Assembly: GCF_007097155.1 (NCBI RefSeq)
Contig: NZ_VJWA01000001.1
Span: forward strand, 1,273,501 to 1,337,500
Direction: 5' to 3'
DNA: 64,000 nucleotides
Source: Glacieibacterium frigidum
Lineage (GTDB): Bacteria; Pseudomonadota; Alphaproteobacteria; Sphingomonadales; Sphingomonadaceae
How positions within the stretch are numbered: the first letter of the stretch is position 1; every line of letters begins with the position of its first letter. The position numbers were made by a program, and so were the translations under genes. Below are positions 44,106 to 52,838 of the stretch, one piece after another. Below the pieces are notes generated by a model, which saw only the letters and a program-made list of their open reading frames with translations, ran no database searches and was not told the DNA's origin.

Positions 44106-46418
44106 CTACTTACGGAAGCTGACGCGGATGCCGTAGAAGCGCGGTTCCTCGAAGCTCTTGTTCAGGCCCTGACTGCCGAACACGCCGCGGTTGGCGACAG
44201 CGACGTCGGTGACGTTGTTGACGAACAGGTCGACGCCGACCTTGTCGCCCGGCGACATCCACGCCAGGCGCAGGTCGAGCTTCGTGAAGCTGCGCTGGAC
44301 GTCGATGACGGTGTTGTAGTCGGTGTTGAAATACTTGCCCGACATCACCGCGTTCGCCGACGGCGTGAAGGTGCCGATGCTGGTGACGATGTCGTAGCGC
44401 CCGCCGACGGTGACCTTGGTCGCCGGGGTGTAGGGGATCCGCTTGCCTGCCAGGCTGATGATCGCGCTCTCGCCGGGGGGCGTGGCATAGCCGCCCGGAC
44501 GCGTCGTGTCGTACTCGTCGTAGCGCGTCTTGACGAAGGCGGCGGTGGCGTTGAGCGTCAGCTCGGGCACCGGCTTGGCGATCGCCTCGATCTCGACGCC
44601 AGTCGCATAGGCCTTGCCGGCGTTGCGGATCGCCGACAGCAGGATCGGCGGCGTTCCCGACAGGAAGCCATTCTGAATCTGCAGGTCGCGGAAGTCGTTG
44701 TAATAAGCCGCAACGTTGATCTGGAAGCGACCGTCGTCGAAGCGGTTCTTCGACCCGATCTCATACGCCCGCACGGTCTCCGGCGCGAACGCGAAGGGGA
44801 TCAGCGGATTGGTGAACGCCGAGCCGTTGAAGCCGCCCGAGCGGAAGCCCGTCGAGACGCTGCTGTACAACAGGTTTTCGGGCGTGATGAAGTAATCGGC
44901 ACCCAGCCGCCACGTGAACTTCTTGAACTTCTCGGAGCCCGAGAAGGTCGAGTTGGGCGTGACCGTGTCGACGCCGCGGATGATCGTGATGCCCTGCGAC
45001 GCGAAGTTCTTGTCGTCGATCGTGTAGCGGCCGCCGGCGGTCAGGCGGATCGCGTCGGTGACGAAATACGACCCTTGCGCATAGGCGGCGTACGACTTGA
45101 CCTTGGCGGTGTTCGGAAAACCGCTGCCGTTGAAGCCGTCGTTGATGTTGACGCGCTCCGAACGGAACTCGTCGATAACCTTGTCGTCGAAGTAAAACAG
45201 GCCGACGATCCACTGCAGCGGCTTTGTGTCGGCGCCGCCGATCTGGAATTCCTGGCTGAAGGCATCGCTGCTGCGGTTCTGCACCGACGCGCCGCCCGTC
45301 GGGCCGACGGGGTCGCCGGCGTTCGAGTAATAGTCGAACTGCTGATAGCTGGTGATCGAGCGCGCGAAGATGTCATCGTTCGACCAGCGGACCTGCGCCG
45401 AGCCGGCATATTGCTTGAGGTCGGCCTTCGCATCGAGCTGCGTCTGCGTGACATAAGGGTCGGGATTAACGCGCGTGCCGATGTCGATGCCGTTGATGTC
45501 CGGAATGCCGTCGAGCGGCACCGAGTTGACGAAGGGCACGTAGATGCCGTTGGTCAGCGAGCGGCGCAGGTTGACGGGGTCGTACAGGATGCCCGCGGGC
45601 TTGTAGCCAAATGCCTGGCCGCCGTTGCCGCCTTCCGACCAGTAATTGCCGCGCACGATGATCTCGAGGTTCTCGGTCGGGGCGTAGCGCGCGGTACCGC
45701 GGATGTAGCGCGTGTCCTTGTCGTACAGGTCGTTGCCCGGAACCACGATGTTCTTCACGAACCCGTCGCGCTTCTCGTAGTTCGCGGCGATGCGGACACC
45801 GAACGTCTCGGTCAGCGGAATGCTGACGAAGCCCTGGACCTGGATGCGGTCGTAGTTGCCGTAGATCGCCTCGGCACCGAAATCGAGCTCGTCGCCGGGG
45901 ACCGCGGTGATCACCGAGACCGCGCCGCCGTAGGTGTTGCGGCCGAACAGCGTGCCCTGCGGCCCGCGCAGCACCTCGACGCGCTGCACGTCGATGAACG
46001 GCTGGCCGGCCTGCACGGCGCGGCTCTGATAGACGTCGTCGACGTAGAAGCCGATCGTCGGATCGGCGTTGCCGGCGACGTTCTCGGTCCGCACGCCGCG
46101 GATCGCGGGGCGCGCGTCGAAGCCCGACTTGCCGAAGTTGAAGCCCGGCGTGAAGTTGGTCAGGCGGCTGAGGTCGTTGGTGTCGGTGCGGCGCAGATCG
46201 GCCTGGGAGAAGGCGCTGATCGACAGCGGCACGTCCTGCAGACGCTCGGCGCGGCGCTGCGCGGTGACGACGATCTCGTCGATGCCGCCGGCATCATCGG
46301 CCACTGCGACTTCGGTGGGGGCGGGTGCGGGGGCCTGGGCAGATGCCGCCTGCGCGATACCGATCGCGAGCGCCGATACGCCGATTGCCAACACTCGTCC
46401 GCTGCGACTGCCGATCAT
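44106..46418 (-). CDS. TonB-dependent receptor 2
   Basis: The start at 46418 (MIGSRSGRVL) follows AAGGGGA; the longer frame is rejected. The 770-residue protein has a signal peptide (about 1-27, ASAQA), the plug opening DEIVVTAQRRAERLQDVPLSISAF nearly identical to receptor 1, VEVLRGPQGTLFGRNTYGG, and a barrel ending in an aromatic residue (RVSFRK with Phe before the last two). The near-identical plug start indicates related receptors, while the barrels differ, as expected if they bind different compounds. First gene of the receptor-GH42 operon. Confidence 0.92.
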   Translation of the reverse strand: MIGSRSGRVLAIGVSALAIGIAQAASAQAPAPAPTEVAVADDAGGIDEIVVTAQRRAERLQDVPLSISAFSQADLRRTDTNDLSRLTNFTPGFNFGKSGFDARPAIRGVRTENVAGNADPTIGFYVDDVYQSRAVQAGQPFIDVQRVEVLRGPQGTLFGRNTYGGAVSVITAVPGDELDFGAEAIYGNYDRIQVQGFVSIPLTETFGVRIAANYEKRDGFVKNIVVPGNDLYDKDTRYIRGTARYAPTENLEIIVRGNYWSEGGNGGQAFGYKPAGILYDPVNLRRSLTNGIYVPFVNSVPLDGIPDINGIDIGTRVNPDPYVTQTQLDAKADLKQYAGSAQVRWSNDDIFARSITSYQQFDYYSNAGDPVGPTGGASVQNRSSDAFSQEFQIGGADTKPLQWIVGLFYFDDKVIDEFRSERVNINDGFNGSGFPNTAKVKSYAAYAQGSYFVTDAIRLTAGGRYTIDDKNFASQGITIIRGVDTVTPNSTFSGSEKFKKFTWRLGADYFITPENLLYSSVSTGFRSGGFNGSAFTNPLIPFAFAPETVRAYEIGSKNRFDDGRFQINVAAYYNDFRDLQIQNGFLSGTPPILLSAIRNAGKAYATGVEIEAIAKPVPELTLNATAAFVKTRYDEYDTTRPGGYATPPGESAIISLAGKRIPYTPATKVTVGGRYDIVTSIGTFTPSANAVMSGKYFNTDYNTVIDVQRSFTKLDLRLAWMSPGDKVGVDLFVNNVTDVAVANRGVFGSQGLNKSFEEPRFYGIRVSFRK

Positions 46419-46460
46419 ATCTGGTCCCCTTATCCCGTCCTCGCAACTTTGCAGAAATGA

Positions 46461-46472
46461 TTGCGGATGCAA
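46461..46472. promoter_or_regulatory. Palindromic operator candidate upstream of TonB receptor 2
   Basis: TTGCGGATGCAA: TTGC and GCAA arms around four bases, 43 bases upstream of the receptor start. It contains CGGATGCA, matching the CGGWTGCA core of the other sites. Confidence 0.4.
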
Positions 46473-46536
46473 GCGCGTTTTTGCGATCATTGCGCCGCAG
46501 GTTCAAACTTGTTTCCGCCTGTTGCGTAGAGGGCAC

Positions 46537-46558
46537 AATCGCTTCGAAGTGAGCGATT
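46537..46558. promoter_or_regulatory. Inverted repeat in the TonB receptor 2 promoter region
   Basis: Arms AATCGCT (46537-46543) and AGCGATT (46552-46558) with an 8-base spacer, about 120 bases upstream of the receptor start and downstream of the stop of the SnoaL-fold gene. It may be a second regulator site or part of a terminator; no T-run follows. Confidence 0.35.
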
Positions 46559-46632
46559 AGCGCAATTCAAACGCAGGGCGGCGCACGCTGTGATGCCATG
46601 CCCGACGGGCAGTCCAGGCATCCGCATGCACG

Positions 46633-47478
46633 TTATCTGTAGGAGATAGCCGGGCGGTGCAGCTGCGTCGCGAGTGCAAGCGTGTCGAGCAGCGTGTCCT
46701 CGGCTTGCACCACTCCATCAATCAGGGTTAGCACGCTGCTACCGTGGCAGCGCACGCGGCGGCCTGTCGCGGCGACGCCGAAGCCGTCTGCCAGATGATG
46801 ACCGTGGAGCCGCCACAGCAATGCGACGCGATCCGGCGCGACGATGGCGCGCTCGAACAGCAGCACGGCGTCGGGCAGGGCGGCGAACAGCTCGGTCAGC
46901 CACGCGGCCGCGGCTTCACCGTCTCCGCTACGACCGTCGGGCCCGGTCCAGCGTCGCGCGCCGATCTCGCCGAATGCGCGGCCGTTCCACACGCGGTGCA
47001 CCGCGTGCGCGAGGTCGCGCGCCGCGTCGGGAAAGTCATGCGGCAGCGCTGCCTGCCGCGTCGTCGCGAATTGGCCGAGGCCGGCGCGCAGCTCGCCGAG
47101 CGGCGCATGGGCCGGCGACCCCGCACCGCGTCGCAACGCCTCCGCGCCGAAGTCGCGCCCCAGCGCCCGCGCGCGCGCCGCGCCGTCGCGGATCAGCGTC
47201 TCGGCGACGATGCGCTCGCCGTCGCGGCGCACCCAGCGATGCGCGCGCCAGCCGGCGGCGGTCTCGAGGACGATCATGTCGCCCAGGTCGTCGACGATGC
47301 GCACCGGGCCCGCGCCCTCTTCGGCGATCTCGGCAATCGCCGCGTCGCGGATCGCCGCACGGCCGCGCGTCCGGCCATAGTCGTCGTCGCGCCAGGCGCG
47401 ATGGAGATAGGCATTTTCGACCGCGTCGAAGGCACGGTGGCTGCGAACCGCCGTCTCCAGTGCCGCAAGGTCGCTCAC
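46633..47478 (-). CDS. Tandem NTF2-fold protein D
   Basis: A 281-residue protein with two NTF2-like halves. The first (1-105) has AFDAVENAYLHRAWRDDDYGRTRGRAAIRD; the second (about 145-270) has LAHAVHRVWNGRAFGEIGARRWTG and GATGRRVRCHGSSVLTLIDGVVQAEDTLLD in family style. It is shorter and more diverged than the others. Its start overlaps the stop of the upstream gene (ATGA), so it is co-translated with it. Catalytic residues cannot be assigned. Confidence 0.62.
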   Translation of the reverse strand: MSDLAALETAVRSHRAFDAVENAYLHRAWRDDDYGRTRGRAAIRDAAIAEIAEEGAGPVRIVDDLGDMIVLETAAGWRAHRWVRRDGERIVAETLIRDGAARARALGRDFGAEALRRGAGSPAHAPLGELRAGLGQFATTRQAALPHDFPDAARDLAHAVHRVWNGRAFGEIGARRWTGPDGRSGDGEAAAAWLTELFAALPDAVLLFERAIVAPDRVALLWRLHGHHLADGFGVAATGRRVRCHGSSVLTLIDGVVQAEDTLLDTLALATQLHRPAISYR

Positions 47479-48572
47479 AACCCGCCCTCGATCTGGCGCA
47501 GCAGGGCGATCTCGTCGAACACAACTACCTCGTCGACGATACGCCCGCCCGCGATGCGCCAGTGCGTGACCGCCAGGATATAGATCGGGCGGCCGCTCGC
47601 CGCGCCATACAGCGCGTCGCCGTCGTGGGTGCCCGCCATCGTCCAGCGCACCGCAATGTCGTGCCCGCCGGGCGCCTCGTTGACCGCGACGTGATCGACC
47701 GCGAAGCGCGCGTCGCCGAAGCTTGCGCAGAGCGCGGCGGCCCAGCCTGTGATCTCGCCGTGCCCGAACAGCTCCCGCCCGCCGGGCGCCGCCAGCGTCG
47801 CGGCGGGGTCATAGGCATCGCGGATGCGCGCGAAGCGGCGGTGGTTCCAAACCGCGTCGAACAGCGCGTGCGCAAAGCCATGCGGGTCGCGCGTCGCGTC
47901 GGGCAGGGCAGCGGCGGGGAAGGGGGTGCGGGCTGCGTCGAGGATGCGCGCCATCGCCGCCTGCCGCCACGGTGCGGGGGCGGTGCTGCCATCGGCGCGG
48001 TCGGCAGCGGCCTGCGCGCGCGCGACGGTGCCGGGGTGCAGGCCGAGACCGAGGACGAGCGCACTGTTGTCGCGCACCAGCCATTCCTCGACGATGCGGT
48101 TGCCGGTGCAGATACAGTCGGCGATCGTCGTGTAGCCGACGCGCCGCCCCGTTGCGGGGCCAAATTCGGACGGCCCCAGGTTGGTGCCGCCGCCGCTGAT
48201 GCGGTGCGAGGTCAGGAAGGTCTGCGCGCCGAGATCGGCCCAGATCACGGCTTCCGCGACCAGCGTCCGGTCGGGGAAGGCCGCGAGTGTCGCGACGGTG
48301 CCGGCGACGATGCCGTCGACGCCGACCTGCGGCCCGGTCATCAGGTGGACGCGGCAATCGGCCGAATAATGCGTCTCGATCAGCCCGACGTCCTTCTGCT
48401 CCCAGATGCGGTGGGTGCAGCGCACGATATAGTCGACGATGTCGGCGTAGTCGGCGTCGAAGCCGTCAATGCGCTGGCGGCGGGGTCCCTGCGGTGCGTG
48501 CAGCGCAGCGATGTCGCGCCCGTCGATGCCCGGCACGTGCGGCGCAAGTTCGATCAGCCGTGCCTCCGCCAT
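47475..48572 (-). CDS. Tandem NTF2/SnoaL-fold protein E
   Basis: I take the ATG at 48572 (MAEARLIELAPHV), with AGGGCGAG upstream; the frame to 48650 lacks support and crosses the promoter. The 365 residues follow genes A and B closely: YADIVDYIVRCTHRIWEQKDVGLIETHYSAD, TSHRISGGGTNLG, NRIVEEWLVRDNSALVLGLG in domain 1, and a second domain with WRIAGGRIVDEVVVFDEIALLRQ. The WEQKDVG and NRIVEEWLVRDN elements define a subfamily of its own within the window. First gene of a two-gene minus-strand unit. Confidence 0.72.
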   Translation of the reverse strand: MAEARLIELAPHVPGIDGRDIAALHAPQGPRRQRIDGFDADYADIVDYIVRCTHRIWEQKDVGLIETHYSADCRVHLMTGPQVGVDGIVAGTVATLAAFPDRTLVAEAVIWADLGAQTFLTSHRISGGGTNLGPSEFGPATGRRVGYTTIADCICTGNRIVEEWLVRDNSALVLGLGLHPGTVARAQAAADRADGSTAPAPWRQAAMARILDAARTPFPAAALPDATRDPHGFAHALFDAVWNHRRFARIRDAYDPAATLAAPGGRELFGHGEITGWAAALCASFGDARFAVDHVAVNEAPGGHDIAVRWTMAGTHDGDALYGAASGRPIYILAVTHWRIAGGRIVDEVVVFDEIALLRQIEGGL

Positions 48573-48625
48573 GCCGCTCTCGCCCTGTCCGATTTCCGCC
48601 CGCCGATTTGGCGCTTTACGCCGAC

Positions 48626-48633
48626 TGCATCCG
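48626..48633. promoter_or_regulatory. LacI-type core site in the 48.6 kb divergent promoter
   Basis: TGCATCCG, reverse complement CGGATGCA, in the 97-base gap between two divergently read SnoaL-fold genes. Same core as at 46461; too short alone to be convincing. Confidence 0.3.
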
Positions 48634-48669
48634 AAATCAATATAGTGCAAGCGCGAGGGGGATCAGGTT

Positions 48670-49629
48670 TTGACCATCACCGACACGGCACGGCGGCTGC
48701 AGGCCCCTCTCGACGCGGGCGGACGCGCCGCGCCGCTTACCGCGGGACACGTGCTGCACGCCCCCTATCCGCTGGAGGGCAGCGACTGGGCCGGGCTGCT
48801 CGACACGCTGCTGACGAGCTTTCCGCAGGCCGAGGAGCGGGTCGACATCGTCGTCGCGGGGTCGTTCAAGGGCGGCGACTGGACGGCGAGCACGGGGCAT
48901 GTCGCGGGGCTGTTCACAGCTCCGCTGTGCGGGATCCCGGCGACCGGCCTGCCCGCCTTCCTGCGCTTCGGACGCTTCGACCGCTGGGAGGGCGGCGCGA
49001 TGGCAGAGACCTATCTGATCCTCGACCTGCCGGGGCTGATGATGCAGGCGGGCGTCTGGCCACTCGCGCGTCCGCTGGGAGCGCACATCCTCGCGCCCGG
49101 GCCGCGCAGCCGCGACGGCGTCGTTCTCGACGGCGGCAGCGACAGCGAGGCGCGCGCCAGTCTCGATCTCGTCGAAGCGATGATCGCCGGGCTGATGCGC
49201 TACGACGGCGCCAATCTGCCGAGCATGCGCATGATCGATTTCTGGTCGCCCGACTTCTGGTGGTTCGGCCCCGCGCCGATCGGCACGTTTCGGGGTCATG
49301 CGGACTATGAACGCGGCCACCAGCGGCCGTTCCTGACCGCCTTTCCCGACCGCATCGGGGGCGACCACAAGTGCCGCATCGGCGAACGCGGCTATGTCGC
49401 CTCGACGGGCTGGCCGAGCATCCGCGCGACGCATTCGGGGGGCGGCTGGCTCGGCCTGCCCGCGACGGGTAAGCGCATCGAGATGCGGGTCATGGATTTC
49501 TGGCGGCGCGAGGGTGAACGCCTGGTCGAGAATTGGGTGTTCATCGATATCCCCGACCTGTTGCGCCAGTTCGGTGTCGACGTCTTCGCCCGCATGGCCG
49601 AACTCGCACCCGCGCCGTACCGCGCATGA
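48670..49629 (+). CDS. Tandem NTF2/SnoaL-fold protein F (polyketide-cyclase-like)
   Basis: A TTG start at 48670 behind GAGGGGGATCAGG. The 319-residue protein is the paralogue of gene C: domain 1 ends in ETYLILDLPGLMMQAGVWP, domain 2 (170-319) carries MIDFWSPDFWWFGPAPIGTFRG, GYVASTGWPSIRATH, GLPATGKRIEMRVMDFWRRE and VENWVFIDIPDLLRQFGVD. Pairing of C/F-type with A/B/E-type proteins in both halves of the locus suggests the two types act in sequence. Its stop overlaps the MFS gene start. Confidence 0.75.
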   Translation: MTITDTARRLQAPLDAGGRAAPLTAGHVLHAPYPLEGSDWAGLLDTLLTSFPQAEERVDIVVAGSFKGGDWTASTGHVAGLFTAPLCGIPATGLPAFLRFGRFDRWEGGAMAETYLILDLPGLMMQAGVWPLARPLGAHILAPGPRSRDGVVLDGGSDSEARASLDLVEAMIAGLMRYDGANLPSMRMIDFWSPDFWWFGPAPIGTFRGHADYERGHQRPFLTAFPDRIGGDHKCRIGERGYVASTGWPSIRATHSGGGWLGLPATGKRIEMRVMDFWRREGERLVENWVFIDIPDLLRQFGVDVFARMAELAPAPYRA

Positions 49630-50864
49630 GCGTGCCCGACGCGGATGGCTGGCGCACCGCCGAATCGCTGCCGCTGCGCCACCGCGTTGCAGCCTTCGCG
49701 TTCCTGCTGGCTGGCTATTTCTGCTACGCCTGGACGTGGAACACCGTCGACATCCTGCGCCCCTACATCGCCGAAAGCCTCGCGCTGACCCGTACCGAGG
49801 CGGGGGGCATGTACAGTGCGATGGCGGGCGGTGCGCTGATCGGCTCGATCATCAATGGTCAGCTGGCCGATCGCTTCGGGCGGCGCAATGCGCTGGTCGT
49901 GGTAATGCTCAGCTTCGGGCTGCTGCTCGTCGCCGGCGCGTACGTCACGACTTATCCGCAGCTGCTCGTGCAGCGCTTCGCCCTCGGCTACTTCACCGGC
50001 ACGATGTACCCGATCACCGTCGGGATCTACGTCACGCTGTTCCCGCCGCATATCCGGGGGCAACTCGCGGGCGTCGTGCTGGGCGTGTACAACGCAGCGG
50101 TCGCGACGCTCGGCGCGGTCAGTGCCTTGTTCCTAGATTCCGACTGGCGCATTCTGCTCTACGTTGGCGTCGTGCCAGCGGTGCTGGCGGGTTTCGCCCT
50201 GCTGATCATGCCCGACGACCGGCGGCTGATCCCCTATGGCGGCGTGCGCCACACCGGGCCGATCTCGAAGCTGCCGATCGTCGAGCTGTTCACCCCCGCG
50301 GTGCGCCGCCAGACGATGATGCTCGTGCTGATGTGCGGCCTCAATTTCTTCGCCTACCAGGCGTTCACCGGCTGGGTGACGACCTATCTGAAGGAAAGCC
50401 GCGGCTTCGACGGTGTCGCGATAGGGACGATCGTGTCGTGGCAGTTCTGGGGATCGTGCCTCGGCGGCTTCGCCTGGGGGTGGCTGGCCGACCGCTACGG
50501 GCGGCGCGTCGGGGCGATCGGCTTCGTCATCGCCGCGGCCATCGTGCTGTTCTACCTGCGCGCGCCGTCGTCAGTGGCGATCCTCGCAGCGTCGGGGTTC
50601 GGCTATGGCTTCGCGATCTCCGCCAGCGTGGTCTGGGGGCCGTGGCTGACCGAGCTTTACCCCGCGCATTTGCGCTCGACCGCGGCGTCGATCTTCAACT
50701 GGGGCCGGATCATCAGCTTCTTCGCCCCGCTGATCACCGCGCAGGTCGCCGACCGCTTCGGGCTGACGGTCGGCATGACGCTGGCGAGCGCCTGCTTCCT
50801 CGTCGCCGCGCTCGTCTGGTGGCGCATTCCGGAGACCGTGGTCAGGCGCGCGCGCGTCGGTTAG
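49626..50864 (+). CDS. MFS transporter, organic-acid:proton symporter-like
   Basis: A 412-residue inner-membrane protein with 12 predicted helices; the ATG overlaps the previous stop. MFS motif A appears as GQLADRFGRRNAL between helices 2 and 3 and again as GWLADRYGRRVGA in the second half. The RGQLAGVVLGVYN segment at helix 5 and the ending LTELYPAHLRSTAASIFNWGR resemble the aromatic-acid and sialate proton symporters. It differs in family from the GPH symporter at 36.7 kb, so the locus imports at least two kinds of molecule. A LacI gene follows 13 bases later. Confidence 0.85.
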   Translation: MSVPDADGWRTAESLPLRHRVAAFAFLLAGYFCYAWTWNTVDILRPYIAESLALTRTEAGGMYSAMAGGALIGSIINGQLADRFGRRNALVVVMLSFGLLLVAGAYVTTYPQLLVQRFALGYFTGTMYPITVGIYVTLFPPHIRGQLAGVVLGVYNAAVATLGAVSALFLDSDWRILLYVGVVPAVLAGFALLIMPDDRRLIPYGGVRHTGPISKLPIVELFTPAVRRQTMMLVLMCGLNFFAYQAFTGWVTTYLKESRGFDGVAIGTIVSWQFWGSCLGGFAWGWLADRYGRRVGAIGFVIAAAIVLFYLRAPSSVAILAASGFGYGFAISASVVWGPWLTELYPAHLRSTAASIFNWGRIISFFAPLITAQVADRFGLTVGMTLASACFLVAALVWWRIPETVVRRARVG

Positions 50865-50877
50865 GGTCGGGTCCGCC

Positions 50878-51885
50878 ATGTCGAGCAAACCCTCAAAGCG
50901 CGCCGCCACCTGCTACGATGTCGCCCGCCGCGCGGGCGTGTCGCAGTCATCGGTGTCGCGCTCCTTTCGCCCCGGCTGCGTGATCAGCCCCAAGATGCGC
51001 GACCGGGTGCTGAGTGCCGCGGCCGAGCTCGGCTATCATCCCAACGCGCTGGCGCAGAGCCTGACGACCCGCCGGTCGAACCTCGTCGCCATCCTGATCT
51101 CGACAGTGACCAACCGGACCTATCCGGAGATGCTGTCGGCGCTGACCGACCGCCTGTCACAGCACGGCATGCGCGCGCTGCTGTTCACCTCGGAGAGTAA
51201 CCTGGTGCCCGCCGACGCGCTCGAACAGATCTGGCGCTTCAAGGTCGACGGCGCCATCGCCATTGCGCGCTTGTCGGACGAGCAGGTGCTGCAGTTCAAC
51301 GACCATGGCGTACCGTTGGTGCTGTACAACCGTATCAGCGACATCGGCACGGTCGGGTCGGTGTGCTGCGATTCGGTGCGCGGCGAGGGGCTGCTCGTCG
51401 ACGGGCTGCTGGCGGCAGGCCACCGCCGCTTCGGGGTCATCGCGGGGCTCGAGCACAGTCATGTCGGCGATGAGCGGCTGCGCGCGACGCTCGACCGGCT
51501 CGACGCAGCCGGTCTGCCGGCGATCGCGGTCAAGCGCGGCGGCTACGACTATGCGAGCGGGCGCGAGGCATTCGACGCCTTGCTGGCGGAGGCGGGGCAG
51601 CTCGACGCCGTGGTCTGCGCCAACGATCTGATGGCGATCGGCGCGATCGACGCGGCGCGCGAGCAGGGGTTGAACGTGCCCGGCGACCTGTCGGTGGTCG
51701 GCTTCGACGGTGTCGGCCCTGCCGAATGGGCGAGCTACCGGCTCAGCACGATCCGCCAGCCCGTCGAGCGCATGGTCAACAGCGCGGTGACGATGCTGCT
51801 CGACCGCGTCGAGGACCCCGACCAGCCCGCCGAACGCCGCCTGTTCATGGGCGAATTCATCCGCGGGGCGTCCGCGCGACTGTAA
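50878..51885 (+). CDS. LacI-family transcriptional regulator
   Basis: The 335-residue protein begins with a helix-turn-helix (YDVARRAGVSQSSVSRSFRPG, residues 13-33) and hinge YHPNALAQSLTTRRSNLVAIL, followed by a sensor domain with GHRRFGVIAGLEHSHVGDERL and VPGDLSVVGFDGVGPAEW. It sits at the end of the SnoaL-F/MFS operon and converges on a third LacI-like gene. It is the best candidate for binding the paired operators at 52.8 and 56.4 kb, because the nearer LacI-like protein has no DNA-binding domain. Confidence 0.92.
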   Translation: MSSKPSKRAATCYDVARRAGVSQSSVSRSFRPGCVISPKMRDRVLSAAAELGYHPNALAQSLTTRRSNLVAILISTVTNRTYPEMLSALTDRLSQHGMRALLFTSESNLVPADALEQIWRFKVDGAIAIARLSDEQVLQFNDHGVPLVLYNRISDIGTVGSVCCDSVRGEGLLVDGLLAAGHRRFGVIAGLEHSHVGDERLRATLDRLDAAGLPAIAVKRGGYDYASGREAFDALLAEAGQLDAVVCANDLMAIGAIDAAREQGLNVPGDLSVVGFDGVGPAEWASYRLSTIRQPVERMVNSAVTMLLDRVEDPDQPAERRLFMGEFIRGASARL

Positions 51886-52732
51886 GACGACGCACAGGCC
51901 GCTCGAGCCGCGCCGTCCGCCCGACGATCATCTCGCCGCCGAACAGCCGAATTTCCACCGGGCGTAAAGGGTCGGCGATGCGTTCGAGCAGCAGGTCGAC
52001 CGCCGTCGTGGCGAGGCGGTGCAGGGGCTGGCGCATCGTCGTCAGCTCGTAAGAGGGCAGGCGCGCCGCCTGCGTTCCGTCGATGCCGACCACCGACAGG
52101 TCGCGCGGCACCCGCACCTGCAGCGCCCGCGCCCGGTCGAGCGCGCCGATCGCCATCGCGTCGTTGACGGCGATGATCGCCGAAGGCCGCGGCTTCATCC
52201 GCGCGAACAATTCGTCGAGCGCCGCCGCGCCGCTCGCATAACTGTAATCGCCGCGCACGGTCTCGATGGTCAGCGCGCGGCCCTTGCGCAGGGTCGCAAC
52301 CGCGCCGCCTGCGCGCTCGACGCCGACCAGCGCCGAGGCGCCGATGATGCCGAAGCGGCGGTGCCCGGCTTCCAGCAGCAGCGCCGCGAGGCTTTCCCCG
52401 CATGCGGCATGGTCGCAGCTCACCGAATCGACAGTCGGCCCGGCGGCGTGGCAATTGTAGAGCAGCAGCGGCACGCGCCCTGCTGCGGCGCGCGCAATGG
52501 CAGCGTCCGACGGTCGCACCGCCGCGATGATGCCCGCGACGCCGCCCGGGTCGAGCGCCGCCAGCGCGGCATCGGCCTCGCGCTCATGATCGATAACCTG
52601 CAGCAGCACGCCGTGACCGCGCGCGTGGAGCGCCCCCGCCAGTTCGGGGAGCAACTCGGGATAGGCGAGCAGCGTGGCGCGCGCGATGATCAGTGCGACG
52701 GGACGGCCGGTTGATCGAGGCGACGCGGGCAA
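51857..52732 (-). CDS. LacI-like sensor protein lacking the helix-turn-helix domain
   Basis: A 291-residue protein that begins inside the LacI hinge: after a TTG start and 10 residues it reads GRPVALIIARATLLAYPELLPELAGAL. The sensor domain then continues normally (GHRRFGIIGASALVGVERAGG, VPRDLSVVGIDGTQAARLPSYELTTMRQP). The roughly 55-residue DNA-binding headpiece is missing; upstream codons in the same frame show only a hinge-like trace (SSRNPPLPAS). It may be a truncated pseudogene or a sensor that modulates another LacI protein by heterodimer formation. Its 3' end overlaps that of the LacI gene at 50878 by 29 bases, tail to tail. Confidence 0.75.
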   Translation of the reverse strand: MPASPRSTGRPVALIIARATLLAYPELLPELAGALHARGHGVLLQVIDHEREADAALAALDPGGVAGIIAAVRPSDAAIARAAAGRVPLLLYNCHAAGPTVDSVSCDHAACGESLAALLLEAGHRRFGIIGASALVGVERAGGAVATLRKGRALTIETVRGDYSYASGAAALDELFARMKPRPSAIIAVNDAMAIGALDRARALQVRVPRDLSVVGIDGTQAARLPSYELTTMRQPLHRLATTAVDLLLERIADPLRPVEIRLFGGEMIVGRTARLERPVRRLTVARTPRG

Positions 52733-52803
52733 GGGCGGGTTCCGGCTGGACGACTGGTCGCAGCATCTGCGCGGATCGGCGGCGCGGCGTCAACGCAGGC
52801 CAA

Positions 52804-52826
52804 ATTTTTCCGGATTGTGGAGAAAC
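52804..52826. promoter_or_regulatory. Palindromic operator candidate, site 1
   Basis: Arms ATTTTTCC and GGAGAAAC around a 7-base spacer (GGATTGT). It matches 19 of 23 bases with the site at 56386 and lies 12 bases upstream of the hydrolase start, a position where bound repressor would block transcription or translation initiation. Confidence 0.55.
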
Positions 52827-52838
52827 GCCGGGCACGGC

